Assembly (NCBI GenBank): GCA_018268785.1
Contig: JAFDVY010000021.1
Coordinates: 1-41,955, forward strand
Reading direction: 5' to 3'
DNA: 41,955 nucleotides
DNA from: Acidobacteriota bacterium
GTDB taxonomy: Bacteria > Acidobacteriota > Terriglobia > Acidiferrales > UBA7541
The position numbers and the translations under genes were made by a program. A model generated the notes under the pieces. That model was not told where the DNA came from and did not search any database. It saw only the letters and a list, made by a program, of their open reading frames with translations. Below are positions 8,167 through 15,595 of this stretch, in pieces (position 1 is the stretch's first letter; every line of letters begins with the position of its first letter).

Positions 8167-8568
8167 ATGAACGAAGAGGTCGTCGCGAGACAGCCACAGC
8201 GTACGTCGAGAACGACTTCTTGGACGTTTACTGCTGTTTGCTGCGTATACTTTGCCCTGGCCGGCTGGGCCGCATACAAGACCGTTCCGATTATTGCTAC
8301 TTTGCTTGCAGGACTCGGATTCAGCATTTCATCCGACTCGATTCTGTTTCATCTCCTTCTCAATTACGTCTGGCTCGTCGTGGGTGGAGTTGCAGGCATA
8401 GTTGCCCTCCTGCTCGCGAGACAATTCATGAGTTTCAGCGAACGGTATCGGCGGCTAAGTAATCTCATCCTGTTAATTATAGCGATTGGTTCCGCGCCGA
8501 TGGTGCTCGTGGCAGTCGTACTTACACTGTCCGGTCCATTTCAAGTGATGGGAAAATTTCCACAATAA
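8167..8568 (+). CDS. Small three-helix membrane protein of unknown function
   Basis: A 133-residue protein with an N-terminal polar segment of about 17 residues and three hydrophobic helices (roughly 18-36, 61-85 and 97-122). No catalytic motif is seen. The ATG at 8167 is preferred to the GTG at 8158 because AGGTG lies about 8 nt before it. It looks distantly related to the next membrane protein: both have a CC(V/I)Y motif in helix 1, a GLG loop, a second long helix ending in a basic residue, and similar length. It lies inside the scoAB operon, is co-directional, and is followed 2 bp later by a remnant of the scoB start. Confidence 0.6.
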   Translation: MNEEVVARQPQRTSRTTSWTFTAVCCVYFALAGWAAYKTVPIIATLLAGLGFSISSDSILFHLLLNYVWLVVGGVAGIVALLLARQFMSFSERYRRLSNLILLIIAIGSAPMVLVAVVLTLSGPFQVMGKFPQ

Positions 8569-8569
8569 A

Positions 8570-8638
8570 ATGCTAACCGAAGAACAAAAACGGAAACGGA
8601 TTGAGCGGCGCAAGGTACGCCGAGTAACACAAGATTGA
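8570..8638 (+). pseudogene. Truncated duplicate of the scoB 5' end
   Basis: An ATG-initiated 22-codon reading frame beginning MLTEEQKRKRIERR, compared with MTLTEEQKRERIVRR at the true scoB start. At DNA level 34 of 37 positions from 8574 match 9055-9091. Similarity then stops and the frame ends in TGA. Its downstream half (RIERRKVRRVTQD) resembles the scoA tail ([10 protein letters not shown]), and the join falls on an 11-bp block CGGATTGAGCG also present at 8099-8109. It is most simply a recombination scar from tandem duplication of the region between scoA and scoB. Confidence 0.65.
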
Positions 8639-8642
8639 CCAT

Positions 8643-9032
8643 ATGGACGAAAATCAAACTCAACACAATGCTCGGTGGCGTTCTAGCCAAGCTTGGATTG
8701 CTGCTGCGTTAGTTGCGTTCTGCTGCATTTATGTTGATGGGTTTGTCATTTCTTCCATCAGAACATCTGCAAAGCTGTTCGATGGACTCGGAGTGCAGCT
8801 TCCATTTCCGACCTTGCTCTTGCTGGCTACCCGTCCCCGGTATTTTGCTCTGTTTTTCTTCGGGGCCGCGTTTGTGGTCGTAGGGAAGGAGTTTGCCTTG
8901 ACACGACTGCGGGACAGATGGATGACAACCGCGGTAGTTTTTGCAGCAATCCTTGTGGCAGCGGGACTAGTGGAATTTATTCTGCAACTGCCTCTTCTTA
9001 TTACGGTTAATAAACTGGTCGACGCGAAATAG
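8643..9032 (+). CDS. Second small membrane protein, likely paralogue of its neighbour
   Basis: A 129-residue protein with about 14 polar N-terminal residues and three hydrophobic stretches (about 15-35, 68-83 and 92-120). The loop FDGLGVQLPFPTLLLL after helix 1 matches the position of LAGLGFSISSDSILFHLL in the upstream protein. The general layout (a GLG.LP.PT loop between helices) is seen in many small bacterial membrane proteins of unknown function. It starts at ATG 8643 and ends 15 bp before scoB. No function can be assigned. Its position suggests co-transcription with the CoA transferase. Confidence 0.6.
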   Translation: MDENQTQHNARWRSSQAWIAAALVAFCCIYVDGFVISSIRTSAKLFDGLGVQLPFPTLLLLATRPRYFALFFFGAAFVVVGKEFALTRLRDRWMTTAVVFAAILVAAGLVEFILQLPLLITVNKLVDAK

Positions 9033-9047
9033 CCGGGGAGATTAGAG

Positions 9048-9719
9048 TTGACTTTAACTGAAGAACAAAAACGGGAACGGATTGTGCGGCGAATTGCGCG
9101 GGAATTGCGCGACGGGTTCTATGTGAATTTGGGGATTGGAATTCCAACGCTGGTGGCGAACTATGTTCCTAAGGGCATGGACGTGATTTTGCAATCGGAG
9201 AACGGAATGCTGGGAGTGGGGCCGTATCCTCTGGAATCGGAAGTGGATCCGGATTTGATCAATGCGGGGAAAGAGACGATCAGCGAAATTCCGGGATGCT
9301 GCTATTTTTCGTCGGCGGATTCGTTTGCGATGATTCGCGGCGGGCATATCGATTTGACGGTGCTGGGCGCACTGCAGGTGGATGAAAAGGGAACGCTGGC
9401 GAATTGGGCGGTGCCCGGGAAGATGTTGAAGGGGATGGGCGGCGCGATGGATCTGGTGGCAGGGGCGAAGCGCGTGTTTGTGGCAATGGAACATGCAACG
9501 AAGGATGGAAAGCCGAAGATTTTGAAGAAGTGCACGCTGCCGCTGACGGGTGTGGAAGTGGTGGACTACATTGTGACGGAATTGGGCATGATGGAAATTA
9601 CAGCGGAAGGAATTGTATTGCGCGAGATTGCGGCGGACGTTTCGCTGGAACAGGTGCAGGCACTGACCGAGCCGAAACTCCTGCTGCCGCAGGGTGGCCC
9701 GGTTCGCATGGCTTCGTAG
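9048..9719 (+). CDS. scoB: 3-oxoacid CoA-transferase subunit B
   Basis: The beta subunit of the CoA transferase, carrying the catalytic glutamate in the ENGMLGVGP motif (residues near 52-60), where an enzyme-bound acyl/CoA thioester forms. Other family landmarks are NLGIGIPTLV near the N-terminus, GGHIDLTVLGALQVD, and the GMGGAMDLVAGA loop that contacts CoA. The protein is 223 residues, normal for the family. The start is TTG with GGGGAG about 8 nt upstream. It is intact and should pair with ScoA despite the inserted genes. Confidence 0.92.
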   Translation: MTLTEEQKRERIVRRIARELRDGFYVNLGIGIPTLVANYVPKGMDVILQSENGMLGVGPYPLESEVDPDLINAGKETISEIPGCCYFSSADSFAMIRGGHIDLTVLGALQVDEKGTLANWAVPGKMLKGMGGAMDLVAGAKRVFVAMEHATKDGKPKILKKCTLPLTGVEVVDYIVTELGMMEITAEGIVLREIAADVSLEQVQALTEPKLLLPQGGPVRMAS

Positions 9720-9766
9720 AATGAGATATGTTAAGGAAAGAATTCGCGAACCGAATTCACCCAACC

Positions 9767-10075
9767 ATGGACATACATTCGATCGTTGTGGTTAGCTTGC
9801 ACACGCCAAAAGAAAAAGTTTGGGGCGAATTGCTGGCGATCAATCCCTCCGGCGTTACCGTGCGTGGGATTGACCTGAATTCGTTCGACCATTTTTTGAA
9901 TCAGATCAACGACCCGCATGGCGAACGAACGGGGCTGCCGACCGTATTTTTCCCGATGAACCGCGTGGAGCGAATTTCGCTGGATGAGCCGTCGGGTTCG
10001 ATTCCTTCGATGTCCGAAGTGTTTGCGCGTAAAGCCGGACGATCGCTCGCAGAGTATCTTTCGCAGTTTGCGTGA
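9767..10075 (+). CDS. Conserved-looking small protein, possible Sm-like barrel
   Basis: A soluble protein of 102 residues from the ATG at 9767, or 115 from the ATG at 9728. The inner start is preferred because the extra 13 residues are polar and uninformative, while MDIHSIVVVSL begins a clear beta strand. The sequence EKVWGELLAINPSGVTVRGIDL has the strand-turn-strand rhythm of small Sm/SH3-like barrels, and a second block FFPMNRVERISLDE follows. The C-terminal ~30 residues are helical. It has no catalytic motif. It follows scoB within 50 bp and could be read through from it. Function unknown; the fold suggestion is inference. Confidence 0.6.
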   Translation: MDIHSIVVVSLHTPKEKVWGELLAINPSGVTVRGIDLNSFDHFLNQINDPHGERTGLPTVFFPMNRVERISLDEPSGSIPSMSEVFARKAGRSLAEYLSQFA

Positions 10076-10148
10076 GGCGGGGGACAGGCCCCTTCGAGTT
10101 TCGCCTCATGGTGTCACGACCATGAAACTAAAAGTGGCCTGTCCCGCC
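10076..10148. repeat. Palindromic intergenic repeat, copy A
   Basis: A 73-bp element just after a stop codon. Outer arms GGCGGGGGACAGGCC (10076-10090) and GGCCTGTCCCGCC (10136-10148) pair apart from two extra G. Inside is a perfect 7-bp hairpin TCATGGT/ACCATGA with a GTCACG loop. The element shares ordered blocks (CAGGCC, TTTCG, GTCACGA, GGCC, CCCGC) with copy B at 11745-11814, so it belongs to a dispersed family. Confidence 0.6.
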
Positions 10149-10180
10149 CGGCACAATTCGCTTGAGGGGAAGCGCTGCGA

Positions 10181-10186
10181 TACACT
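10181..10186 (+). promoter_or_regulatory. -10-like TACACT before pgsA
   Basis: TACACT sits 9 nt before the pgsA ATG with no Shine-Dalgarno between, so transcription would start at or just before the start codon. No good -35 lies at 16-18 bp. This is a weak call. Confidence 0.25.
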
Positions 10187-10195
10187 TTCTAACCA

Positions 10196-10747
10196 ATGAA
10201 AGGCCGCATCTGGACGGTACCCAATCAAATTACGTTATTGAGGCTCGGTTTTATACCGGTCTTCCTGATTCTTATTTCGTACGAACAGTACAAATGGGCG
10301 CTGCTGATTCTGGTGGTTGCGGCATTAAGCGACGGGATTGACGGGCTACTGGCGCGAAAGCTGAATCAGAAATCGGCTTTGGGCGCGTATCTGGATCCGA
10401 TTGCGGACAAGCTACTGCTTTCGTCGTCGTTTGTGGTTTTGGCGATGACGAAAAAGGTGGCCTGGTGGCTGACGCTGATGGTGCTGAGCCGCGATGTGCT
10501 GCTGCTGATTGTAGCGGCTGTGATTATTCTGATTTCGGGTTACCGGCCATTTCCGCCGAGCATTTACGGGAAATTCACTACTTTCTTTCAGATTGTTTTT
10601 GTTTTTGCCGTCGTGTTCGCCGCCGCGTACCCGTATCCGCACTGGGAACAGGTGAACAACGGACTGATTTATACGGTAACGGCGTTCACGGTGTTTTCAG
10701 GATTCCATTATTCGTTTGAGGTAACGCGGAAGCTGAGCGCTAATTAA
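10196..10747 (+). CDS. pgsA: CDP-diacylglycerol-glycerol-3-phosphate 3-phosphatidyltransferase
   Basis: An integral membrane CDP-alcohol phosphotransferase making phosphatidylglycerol phosphate, the first committed step to phosphatidylglycerol. The diagnostic motif DGxxAR(x8)GxxxDxxxD is complete in SDGIDGLLARKLNQKSALG followed by AYLDPIADK. The 183-residue protein begins with the conserved TVPNQITLLRLGFIP and has about five to six hydrophobic helices, as usual. The 3' end overlaps the convergent rhomboid gene by 8 bp, leaving no room for a terminator between them. Confidence 0.92.
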   Translation: MKGRIWTVPNQITLLRLGFIPVFLILISYEQYKWALLILVVAALSDGIDGLLARKLNQKSALGAYLDPIADKLLLSSSFVVLAMTKKVAWWLTLMVLSRDVLLLIVAAVIILISGYRPFPPSIYGKFTTFFQIVFVFAVVFAAAYPYPHWEQVNNGLIYTVTAFTVFSGFHYSFEVTRKLSAN

Positions 10748-11660
10748 TTGGATCGTGAAAATGCAGAAGCATTAAAACGAAGCTCGCGATGATAGCTAAG
10801 GCAGAAAGCCAACCTAGAATCTGCGCGCGTCGCTTTTCCGTATTGTTCATCGGCTCACGGTCGGCCATGATTTTCCCGAGCGCAAATCCTGCGGCGAGCC
10901 CGCCAGCGTGGGCCCAATTGTCGATTCCAATCCCGCCCCAAATTCCGAGAATGAACAAGAAGGCAAGCGAACTAATCAACCGAGAACGCAACTGCCGCAT
11001 ATAGGCACCGCCGCGTTTGGTTGTAATGGCAAGAATGGCGCCAATCACTCCAAGCAGCGCGCCGCTGGCCCCCAGGGAGAAATGACCGCGAAGGGAACTA
11101 AAAAGAAATCCGATTGCGCCCGTAAACGTATAAAGAAAAAGAAAACGCGGAGAGCCGTAAACTTCCTCCAAAGTGGGTCCGACTTGCATGAGGGTCATCA
11201 TATTGAACCCGATATGAATCAGCCCGCCGTGGAGGAACATGGCGGTAATCAGACGCCAGAATTGATGATCGATAAGGACTGAAGGGCCATAAATTGCGCC
11301 AAGTTTGTAGGAAGAGATTGCATCCAGGCGCCAGAGAATATTCAGGCCGCCGGCTTGGCCAGCTTGCATGGTGAACATGAGCTGAATGATGAAGAGAAAG
11401 AAATTCAGGCCGAGGAAGATAGTCGAAACAGGTGCGTCGAGGCCAGTGATGCCGGAGAGTTTTCTGGTGAGGGCCGCGAGTGAGAAAGTGAGATTGGTGC
11501 CGCACTCGTGGCATTTGGTTGCCGAGATTCCGACGAGAGAGCCGCAGGCGGGGCACAGCTTTGGGCGAGGCTGCTGTTCGCCGCCGCCGGAGCCGAAGAC
11601 ACCGGCGAAGGATCTTTTCAGGCGGTCGAGACGTATTTGCCAGCGATAGGGAAGTGCCAA
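10740..11660 (-). CDS. Rhomboid intramembrane serine protease with N-terminal zinc ribbon
   Basis: A 306-residue protein. Residues 36-53 carry a zinc ribbon, C36-x2-C39 and C50-x2-C53, on the cytoplasmic N-terminal part. The rhomboid core of about six membrane helices follows: WRLITAMFLHGGLIHIGFNM with the oxyanion-hole asparagine, the catalytic serine S199 in GASGALLG, and the catalytic histidine H251 in NWAHAGG. Both members of the Ser-His dyad are present, so it should be active. One further helix lies after the core near the C-terminus. Substrates are unknown. It is convergent with pgsA, and a strong promoter for the opposite gene lies 28 bp upstream of its start. Confidence 0.9.
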   Translation of the reverse strand: MALPYRWQIRLDRLKRSFAGVFGSGGGEQQPRPKLCPACGSLVGISATKCHECGTNLTFSLAALTRKLSGITGLDAPVSTIFLGLNFFLFIIQLMFTMQAGQAGGLNILWRLDAISSYKLGAIYGPSVLIDHQFWRLITAMFLHGGLIHIGFNMMTLMQVGPTLEEVYGSPRFLFLYTFTGAIGFLFSSLRGHFSLGASGALLGVIGAILAITTKRGGAYMRQLRSRLISSLAFLFILGIWGGIGIDNWAHAGGLAAGFALGKIMADREPMNNTEKRRAQILGWLSALAIIASFVLMLLHFHDPIN

Positions 11661-11687
11661 CGGGGCTCCTTTAGAGCGGTAAGTTCC

Positions 11688-11716
11688 TTGCGGCCCGCTT
11701 TGCGCGTTCCTATAAT
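11688..11716 (+). promoter_or_regulatory. Strong sigma70-like promoter
   Basis: TTGCGG (11688-11693), exactly 17 bp, then a perfect TATAAT (11711-11716). The predicted start near 11723 gives a leader of about 105 nt that contains palindromic repeat copy B in full, before the small coiled-coil gene and rlpA. Confidence 0.6.
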
Positions 11717-11744
11717 ACCGAAATTGGTGTGAGAGCTCGTTTTA

Positions 11745-11814
11745 CGCGGGCAGGCCAGTTTGAATTTCGACCTCTTGCGTCACGAAAAAGGAAATTCAAC
11801 CTGGCCAGCCCGCG
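11745..11814. repeat. Palindromic intergenic repeat, copy B
   Basis: Arms 11745-11768 and 11791-11814 are 24 nt each and match at 22 positions as an inverted repeat, with a 22-nt loop containing GCGTCACGA. The element lies inside the predicted 5' leader of the coiled-coil/rlpA operon, so it would fold in the RNA. It is related to copy A at 10076-10148. Confidence 0.65.
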
Positions 11815-11827
11815 AATGTGGGGAACT

Positions 11828-12034
11828 ATGGACAAACTTGAGGAAATCGGCAAGAGGTTGGATGAAGAATTGATGCGATTGCGGAAGTTCGTGGAAGAGG
11901 ATTTTGCGCCGGAAGCGGAGAAGAGGAGCGCGACGTTCTTGCGCGAGGTGTCGGAGAAATTGACGGAAGCCGCGGGATGGCTGGAAAAGCGGCGAACGGC
12001 TCGAGAAAAAGAAACGTCGAAGGTTTCCTCTTGA
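11828..12034 (+). CDS. Small coiled-coil protein of unknown function
   Basis: A 68-residue, highly charged, helical protein (MDKLEEIGKRLDEEL start, then EVSEKLTEAAGWLEKR). Heptad-like spacing suggests a coiled coil. The ATG at 11828 is chosen over the one at 11816 because GGGGA lies 5 nt before it. It is followed by rlpA with a TTGA overlap, so the two are probably translationally coupled. No domain is recognised. Confidence 0.6.
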   Translation: MDKLEEIGKRLDEELMRLRKFVEEDFAPEAEKRSATFLREVSEKLTEAAGWLEKRRTAREKETSKVSS

Positions 12035-12879
12035 GATTGTCCGCGACGTGGGCAGCAAGAGCGGGGTTTGCCGGGATTGGGCGGCCCCTTTTTTATTTGG
12101 GTGCGATTTTAGCTTTGACCGTGGCCGGCGGATGCGGAGGCAGAAGGCCCATTGTGAATCGCGGGCCGACGCAACCGGTGTCCACGCCCGCGGAGACGGA
12201 AGAAGAGGCGAAACGATCGACTTCTGTCGAACCGCAACCGAAACCTGCAACGCCCGCGCCTGCGAGGAAGAGCAAGGCAGCGGATATTCCGGCGGCGACT
12301 CCAAACAGTATTTACACGGAAGAAGGAAATGCGTCGTGGTATGGCGCGCCGTTTCATGGGCGGAAGGCGTCGAACGGCGAGACGTACGACATGAATAAAA
12401 TGACGGCGGCGCATCGGACGCTGCCATTCAACTCGATGGTGCGCGTGACAAATTTGAACAATGGGAAGAGCACCACGGTGCGGATTACGGATCGCGGGCC
12501 GTTTGTGGATAACCGGATTATCGACTTGTCGAAAGCGGCGGCGCAGGAGATTGAGTCAATTGGGCCGGGGGTGGTGCCGGTGCGGATTGAAGTGCTTTCG
12601 GGGCCGGATCCGTTTTCGGGATATTTTACGGTGCAGGTGGGAGCGTTCAAGGACAAAGGAAACGCGGACCGGTTGAAAGAGAGACTGAGTGTGGCGTATG
12701 CGCCGATTTACATTCAACAAGTGAATCTGGATGAGGGGAATTTTTACCGAGTGCGCGTGGGGCGCGTATCGGGCGAGCAGGATGCACAGAAGCTGGGGGA
12801 GACGCTGCGCGCGAAGGAAGGATTTTCCCCGATGATTTTGCGGCTGGATGACGGCAACGGCGGGGAGAGCACGCCATGA
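12031..12879 (+). CDS. rlpA: RlpA-family septal lipoprotein with DPBB and SPOR domains
   Basis: RlpA proteins are outer-membrane lipoproteins that act on peptidoglycan at the septum; some are lytic transglycosylases acting on denuded glycan. From the TTG at 12031 the protein has 282 residues, a signal peptide and a lipobox VAGG-C35. A Pro/Ala/Glu-rich linker follows, then a double-psi beta barrel (about 105-190: GNASWYGAPFHGRKASNGE, and the conserved ITDRGPF and RIIDLSKAAA). A SPOR domain ends the protein (about 200-275: GYFTVQVGAFKDKGNADRL). The TTG overlaps the previous stop (TTGA) and has AAGG 8 nt upstream. The ATG at 11977 in the same frame would add 18 residues. It precedes the HIT gene with an ATGA overlap. 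Confidence 0.88.
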   Translation: MRLSATWAARAGFAGIGRPLFYLGAILALTVAGGCGGRRPIVNRGPTQPVSTPAETEEEAKRSTSVEPQPKPATPAPARKSKAADIPAATPNSIYTEEGNASWYGAPFHGRKASNGETYDMNKMTAAHRTLPFNSMVRVTNLNNGKSTTVRITDRGPFVDNRIIDLSKAAAQEIESIGPGVVPVRIEVLSGPDPFSGYFTVQVGAFKDKGNADRLKERLSVAYAPIYIQQVNLDEGNFYRVRVGRVSGEQDAQKLGETLRAKEGFSPMILRLDDGNGGESTP

Positions 12880-13220
12880 GCGCGAATTGTTTGTTCTGCA
12901 AAATTGCGGCGAGGCAGATTCCCGCAAAAATTGTGTATGAAGACGCCGATGTGTTTGCGTTTGCGGATATCAACGCGCAGGCGCCGACGCACTTGCTGAT
13001 TTGCCCCAAGGAGCATTTTGCTTCGCTGGAAGAGGCGACGGAGCGGCACGAGGGCGTGCTGGGAAGGATGGCGCTGGCGGCAGCGAAATTGGCGAAGGAA
13101 ATGAATTTAGGCGGCGGGTACCGGACCGTGGTGAATACGGGACCTGGCGCCGGGCAGACTGTTTTTCATTTGCATATGCACTTGTTGGGTGGAAGAGAAT
13201 TTAGCTGGCCGCCGGGGTAG
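12876..13220 (+). CDS. HIT-family nucleotide hydrolase/binding protein
   Basis: A 114-residue HINT-like protein that hydrolyses purine nucleoside phosphoramidates or similar nucleotides. The catalytic histidine triad is H98-L-H100-M-H102-LL. The N-terminal FCKIAARQIPAKIVYED and the internal LLICPKEHFAS follow the family pattern, and Cys5/Cys8 could help bind zinc as in many bacterial members. The start overlaps the rlpA stop by 4 bp (ATGA), so it is in the same coupled operon. The cellular substrate is unknown. Confidence 0.92.
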   Translation: MSANCLFCKIAARQIPAKIVYEDADVFAFADINAQAPTHLLICPKEHFASLEEATERHEGVLGRMALAAAKLAKEMNLGGGYRTVVNTGPGAGQTVFHLHMHLLGGREFSWPPG

Positions 13221-13231
13221 AGAAAGTCACT

Positions 13232-13255
13232 AGTCGTCAGTTTTCAGTCGTCAGT
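13232..13255. repeat. 10-bp direct repeat AGTCGTCAGT
   Basis: Two copies of AGTCGTCAGT (13232-13241 and 13246-13255) separated by TTTC. They lie in the gap between the HIT gene and the peptidase gene. No function is apparent. Confidence 0.4.
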
Positions 13256-13350
13256 GTGAACGAGCAGAATGAAGCGAATGCTGTGAATTTTTGTTCGGAC
13301 CACGCGAGGATAGCAAAGATCCCGCGAATAGGATTCAGTTGGAGGAAGCG

Positions 13351-15576
13351 ATGAGTTTGCGGAAATTGGCGGTGGCTGGCGCGTTGTCGTTTGCCGTGGC
13401 TGGATTGAGTTGGGGACAGGGTTCCCCGGGCGCGAAGCAGTTGACGGTGGAGCGAATTTATTCTCAGCCGAGTTTGAGCGGGAGGCTGACGCGGGGGCTG
13501 GCGTGGACGCCAGATGGAAAAACGCTTTCGTATTTTGAATCGACGGGAAGCGGGAAAGGCACGAAGACAGCGCTTTGGGGAATGTCCGCTGCAACCGGTG
13601 AGAAGAAAGAGATTGTACCGGCGGAGAAGCTGGAGAGCGCGCTGCCAGAGGACAAGTCGAAGCCGACGCAGGCGACAGGGTTGGGGAGGCGATCGCCGGC
13701 GGAATATCAATGGGATCCCAGAGGAGACGCAATTTTGTTTGTGGGGCCAAATTCGCTGAGTTGGTACGACTTGAAGACGCAGCAGGCGAAGGCGATTGTG
13801 TCGGGGAAGGAAGCAATTGCGGATGCAAAGATTTCGCCGGACGGGAAGTGGGTTTCGTTCGTGCGCGGGCACAATGTGATTGCGGTGAGTGTGGCGGACG
13901 CAAAAGAGCGGGCCTTGACGAGCGGCGGGACGGAGGAGATTCGGAAGGGCGAGCTGGATTGGGTCTATCCGGAAGAACTGGCGATTTCGACGGCGTACTG
14001 GTGGGCGCCGGATTCCTCAGCGATTGCATTCTTGGAGATCGATGAGCGGAAGGTGACGAAGTATCCGCTGGTGGATTTTGAGTCGTATCACGGCGAGGCG
14101 GAAATGGAGCCCTATCCCGTGGCGGGCGGCGCAAATCCGATCGTTCATGTCTACGTGGCGGGCGTGAAGGATGGAAAAGAGCGACTGATGGATACGGGCG
14201 CGGAGACGGATCAATACATTCCGCGCGTGGCGTGGCTGACGGACTCGAAGCAAGTGGCGATTGAACGGCTGAACCGGCGACAGACACAGCTGGATTTGCT
14301 GTTTGCGGATGCGAATACAGGGAAATCGCGAACGGTGTTGACGGATAAGGACGAATCTTGGGTGAACGTGAACGACGATCTTTATTTCTTCAAGGACGGC
14401 AAAAGATTTTTGTGGGGAAGCGAGAAGTCAGGCTATCTGCATTTGTATTTGTACGACCTGAGCGGGAAAGAAATTTCGCCGGTGACGAAAGGCGAATGGG
14501 AAGTGACGGGCGCGCCAACCGTGGACGAGGCGAAGGGGCTGGTGTACTTCACAGCGACGGAAAAATCGCCGACGGAGCGGCAAATCTACCGGGTGGCGCT
14601 GGATGGGAGCGGATTCACGCGGCTTTCGAAGGAAGATGGGACGCATGCGCCACGGTTTGCTCCGGATGGCGGGGCGTTTGAGGATACGTATTCCAGCGCG
14701 GACGTTCCGACGAGGCAGGATTTGCGACGGGCGGATGGAAGCACGATTGCGGCGCTCAATGAAAACAAAGTGGCCGAACTTGCGGAGTATCAGCTTTCGA
14801 GACAGGAATTTTTTCAAGTGAAGGCGCAGGACGGCGCTGAGTTGAATGCTTGGATGATCAAACCGCCGAACTTCGATGCAAGCAAGAAATATCCCGTGCT
14901 TGTGTACACGTACGGCGGGCCTGGCGCGCAGGTGGTTCTGAATGCGTGGGGCGGGTCGACCTATTTGTGGCACGAGATGCTGGCGCAGAAGGGATTCATC
15001 GTGTTTGCGCTGGACAATCGCGGGTCAGCCGGGCGCGGGCACGTTTTCGAAAAGCCGATTCGCTTTCATTTTGGCGCGCAGGAGCTGGCGGACCAACGGG
15101 ATGGCGCGGGCTGGCTGAAATCGCAGCCGTACGTGGACGGCGACCGGATTGGAATCTGGGGCTGGAGCTACGGCGGGCACATGACGCTGCATTTGATGTT
15201 TGAGGCGGGCGACATTTTCAAGGCGGGATTCGCGGGCGGGCCGGTGACGAATTGGCATTACTACGATTCGATCTACACGGAGCGGTACATGGGATTGTTG
15301 CCTGAGAATGAGAAGAATTACGTGGCGTCGTCTCCCGTGACGAATGCAGGGCAATTGCGGGGGCCGCTACTGATCGCTCATGGAACGGGCGACGACAACG
15401 TGCACTTTGCCAATACGCTGGACGTGGTGGATGCGCTGATCGCGAAAGGAAAATCGGCGGAAGTGATGCCGTTCCCGGGACGCGGACACGGCGTCTCCGA
15501 TCCACTGGCGCGAATCGTGCTGATGAATCGCGTGACGAAATTTTTCGAGGACAATTTAATGTCCGGCAAGAATTGA
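13351..15576 (+). CDS. Dipeptidyl peptidase IV-like serine protease (S9B)
   Basis: A secreted or periplasmic prolyl-type dipeptidyl peptidase of 741 residues. The ATG at 13351 has a near-ideal GGAGG 6 nt upstream and opens a signal peptide ending near SWGQG. The N-terminal beta-propeller (about 40-490) contains the double-Glu motif DWVYPEEL, which in DPP-IV anchors the substrate N-terminus. The alpha/beta-hydrolase domain carries the triad: S606 in GWSYGGH, D681 in GDDNVHF and H713 in GRGHGVSD. The downstream efflux operon converges on it with a 19-bp gap. The likely role is degrading Pro-containing peptides for nutrition; this is inference from family. Confidence 0.93.
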   Translation: MSLRKLAVAGALSFAVAGLSWGQGSPGAKQLTVERIYSQPSLSGRLTRGLAWTPDGKTLSYFESTGSGKGTKTALWGMSAATGEKKEIVPAEKLESALPEDKSKPTQATGLGRRSPAEYQWDPRGDAILFVGPNSLSWYDLKTQQAKAIVSGKEAIADAKISPDGKWVSFVRGHNVIAVSVADAKERALTSGGTEEIRKGELDWVYPEELAISTAYWWAPDSSAIAFLEIDERKVTKYPLVDFESYHGEAEMEPYPVAGGANPIVHVYVAGVKDGKERLMDTGAETDQYIPRVAWLTDSKQVAIERLNRRQTQLDLLFADANTGKSRTVLTDKDESWVNVNDDLYFFKDGKRFLWGSEKSGYLHLYLYDLSGKEISPVTKGEWEVTGAPTVDEAKGLVYFTATEKSPTERQIYRVALDGSGFTRLSKEDGTHAPRFAPDGGAFEDTYSSADVPTRQDLRRADGSTIAALNENKVAELAEYQLSRQEFFQVKAQDGAELNAWMIKPPNFDASKKYPVLVYTYGGPGAQVVLNAWGGSTYLWHEMLAQKGFIVFALDNRGSAGRGHVFEKPIRFHFGAQELADQRDGAGWLKSQPYVDGDRIGIWGWSYGGHMTLHLMFEAGDIFKAGFAGGPVTNWHYYDSIYTERYMGLLPENEKNYVASSPVTNAGQLRGPLLIAHGTGDDNVHFANTLDVVDALIAKGKSAEVMPFPGRGHGVSDPLARIVLMNRVTKFFEDNLMSGKN

Positions 15577-15595
15577 TTCGAAACGGAATCGAAGC

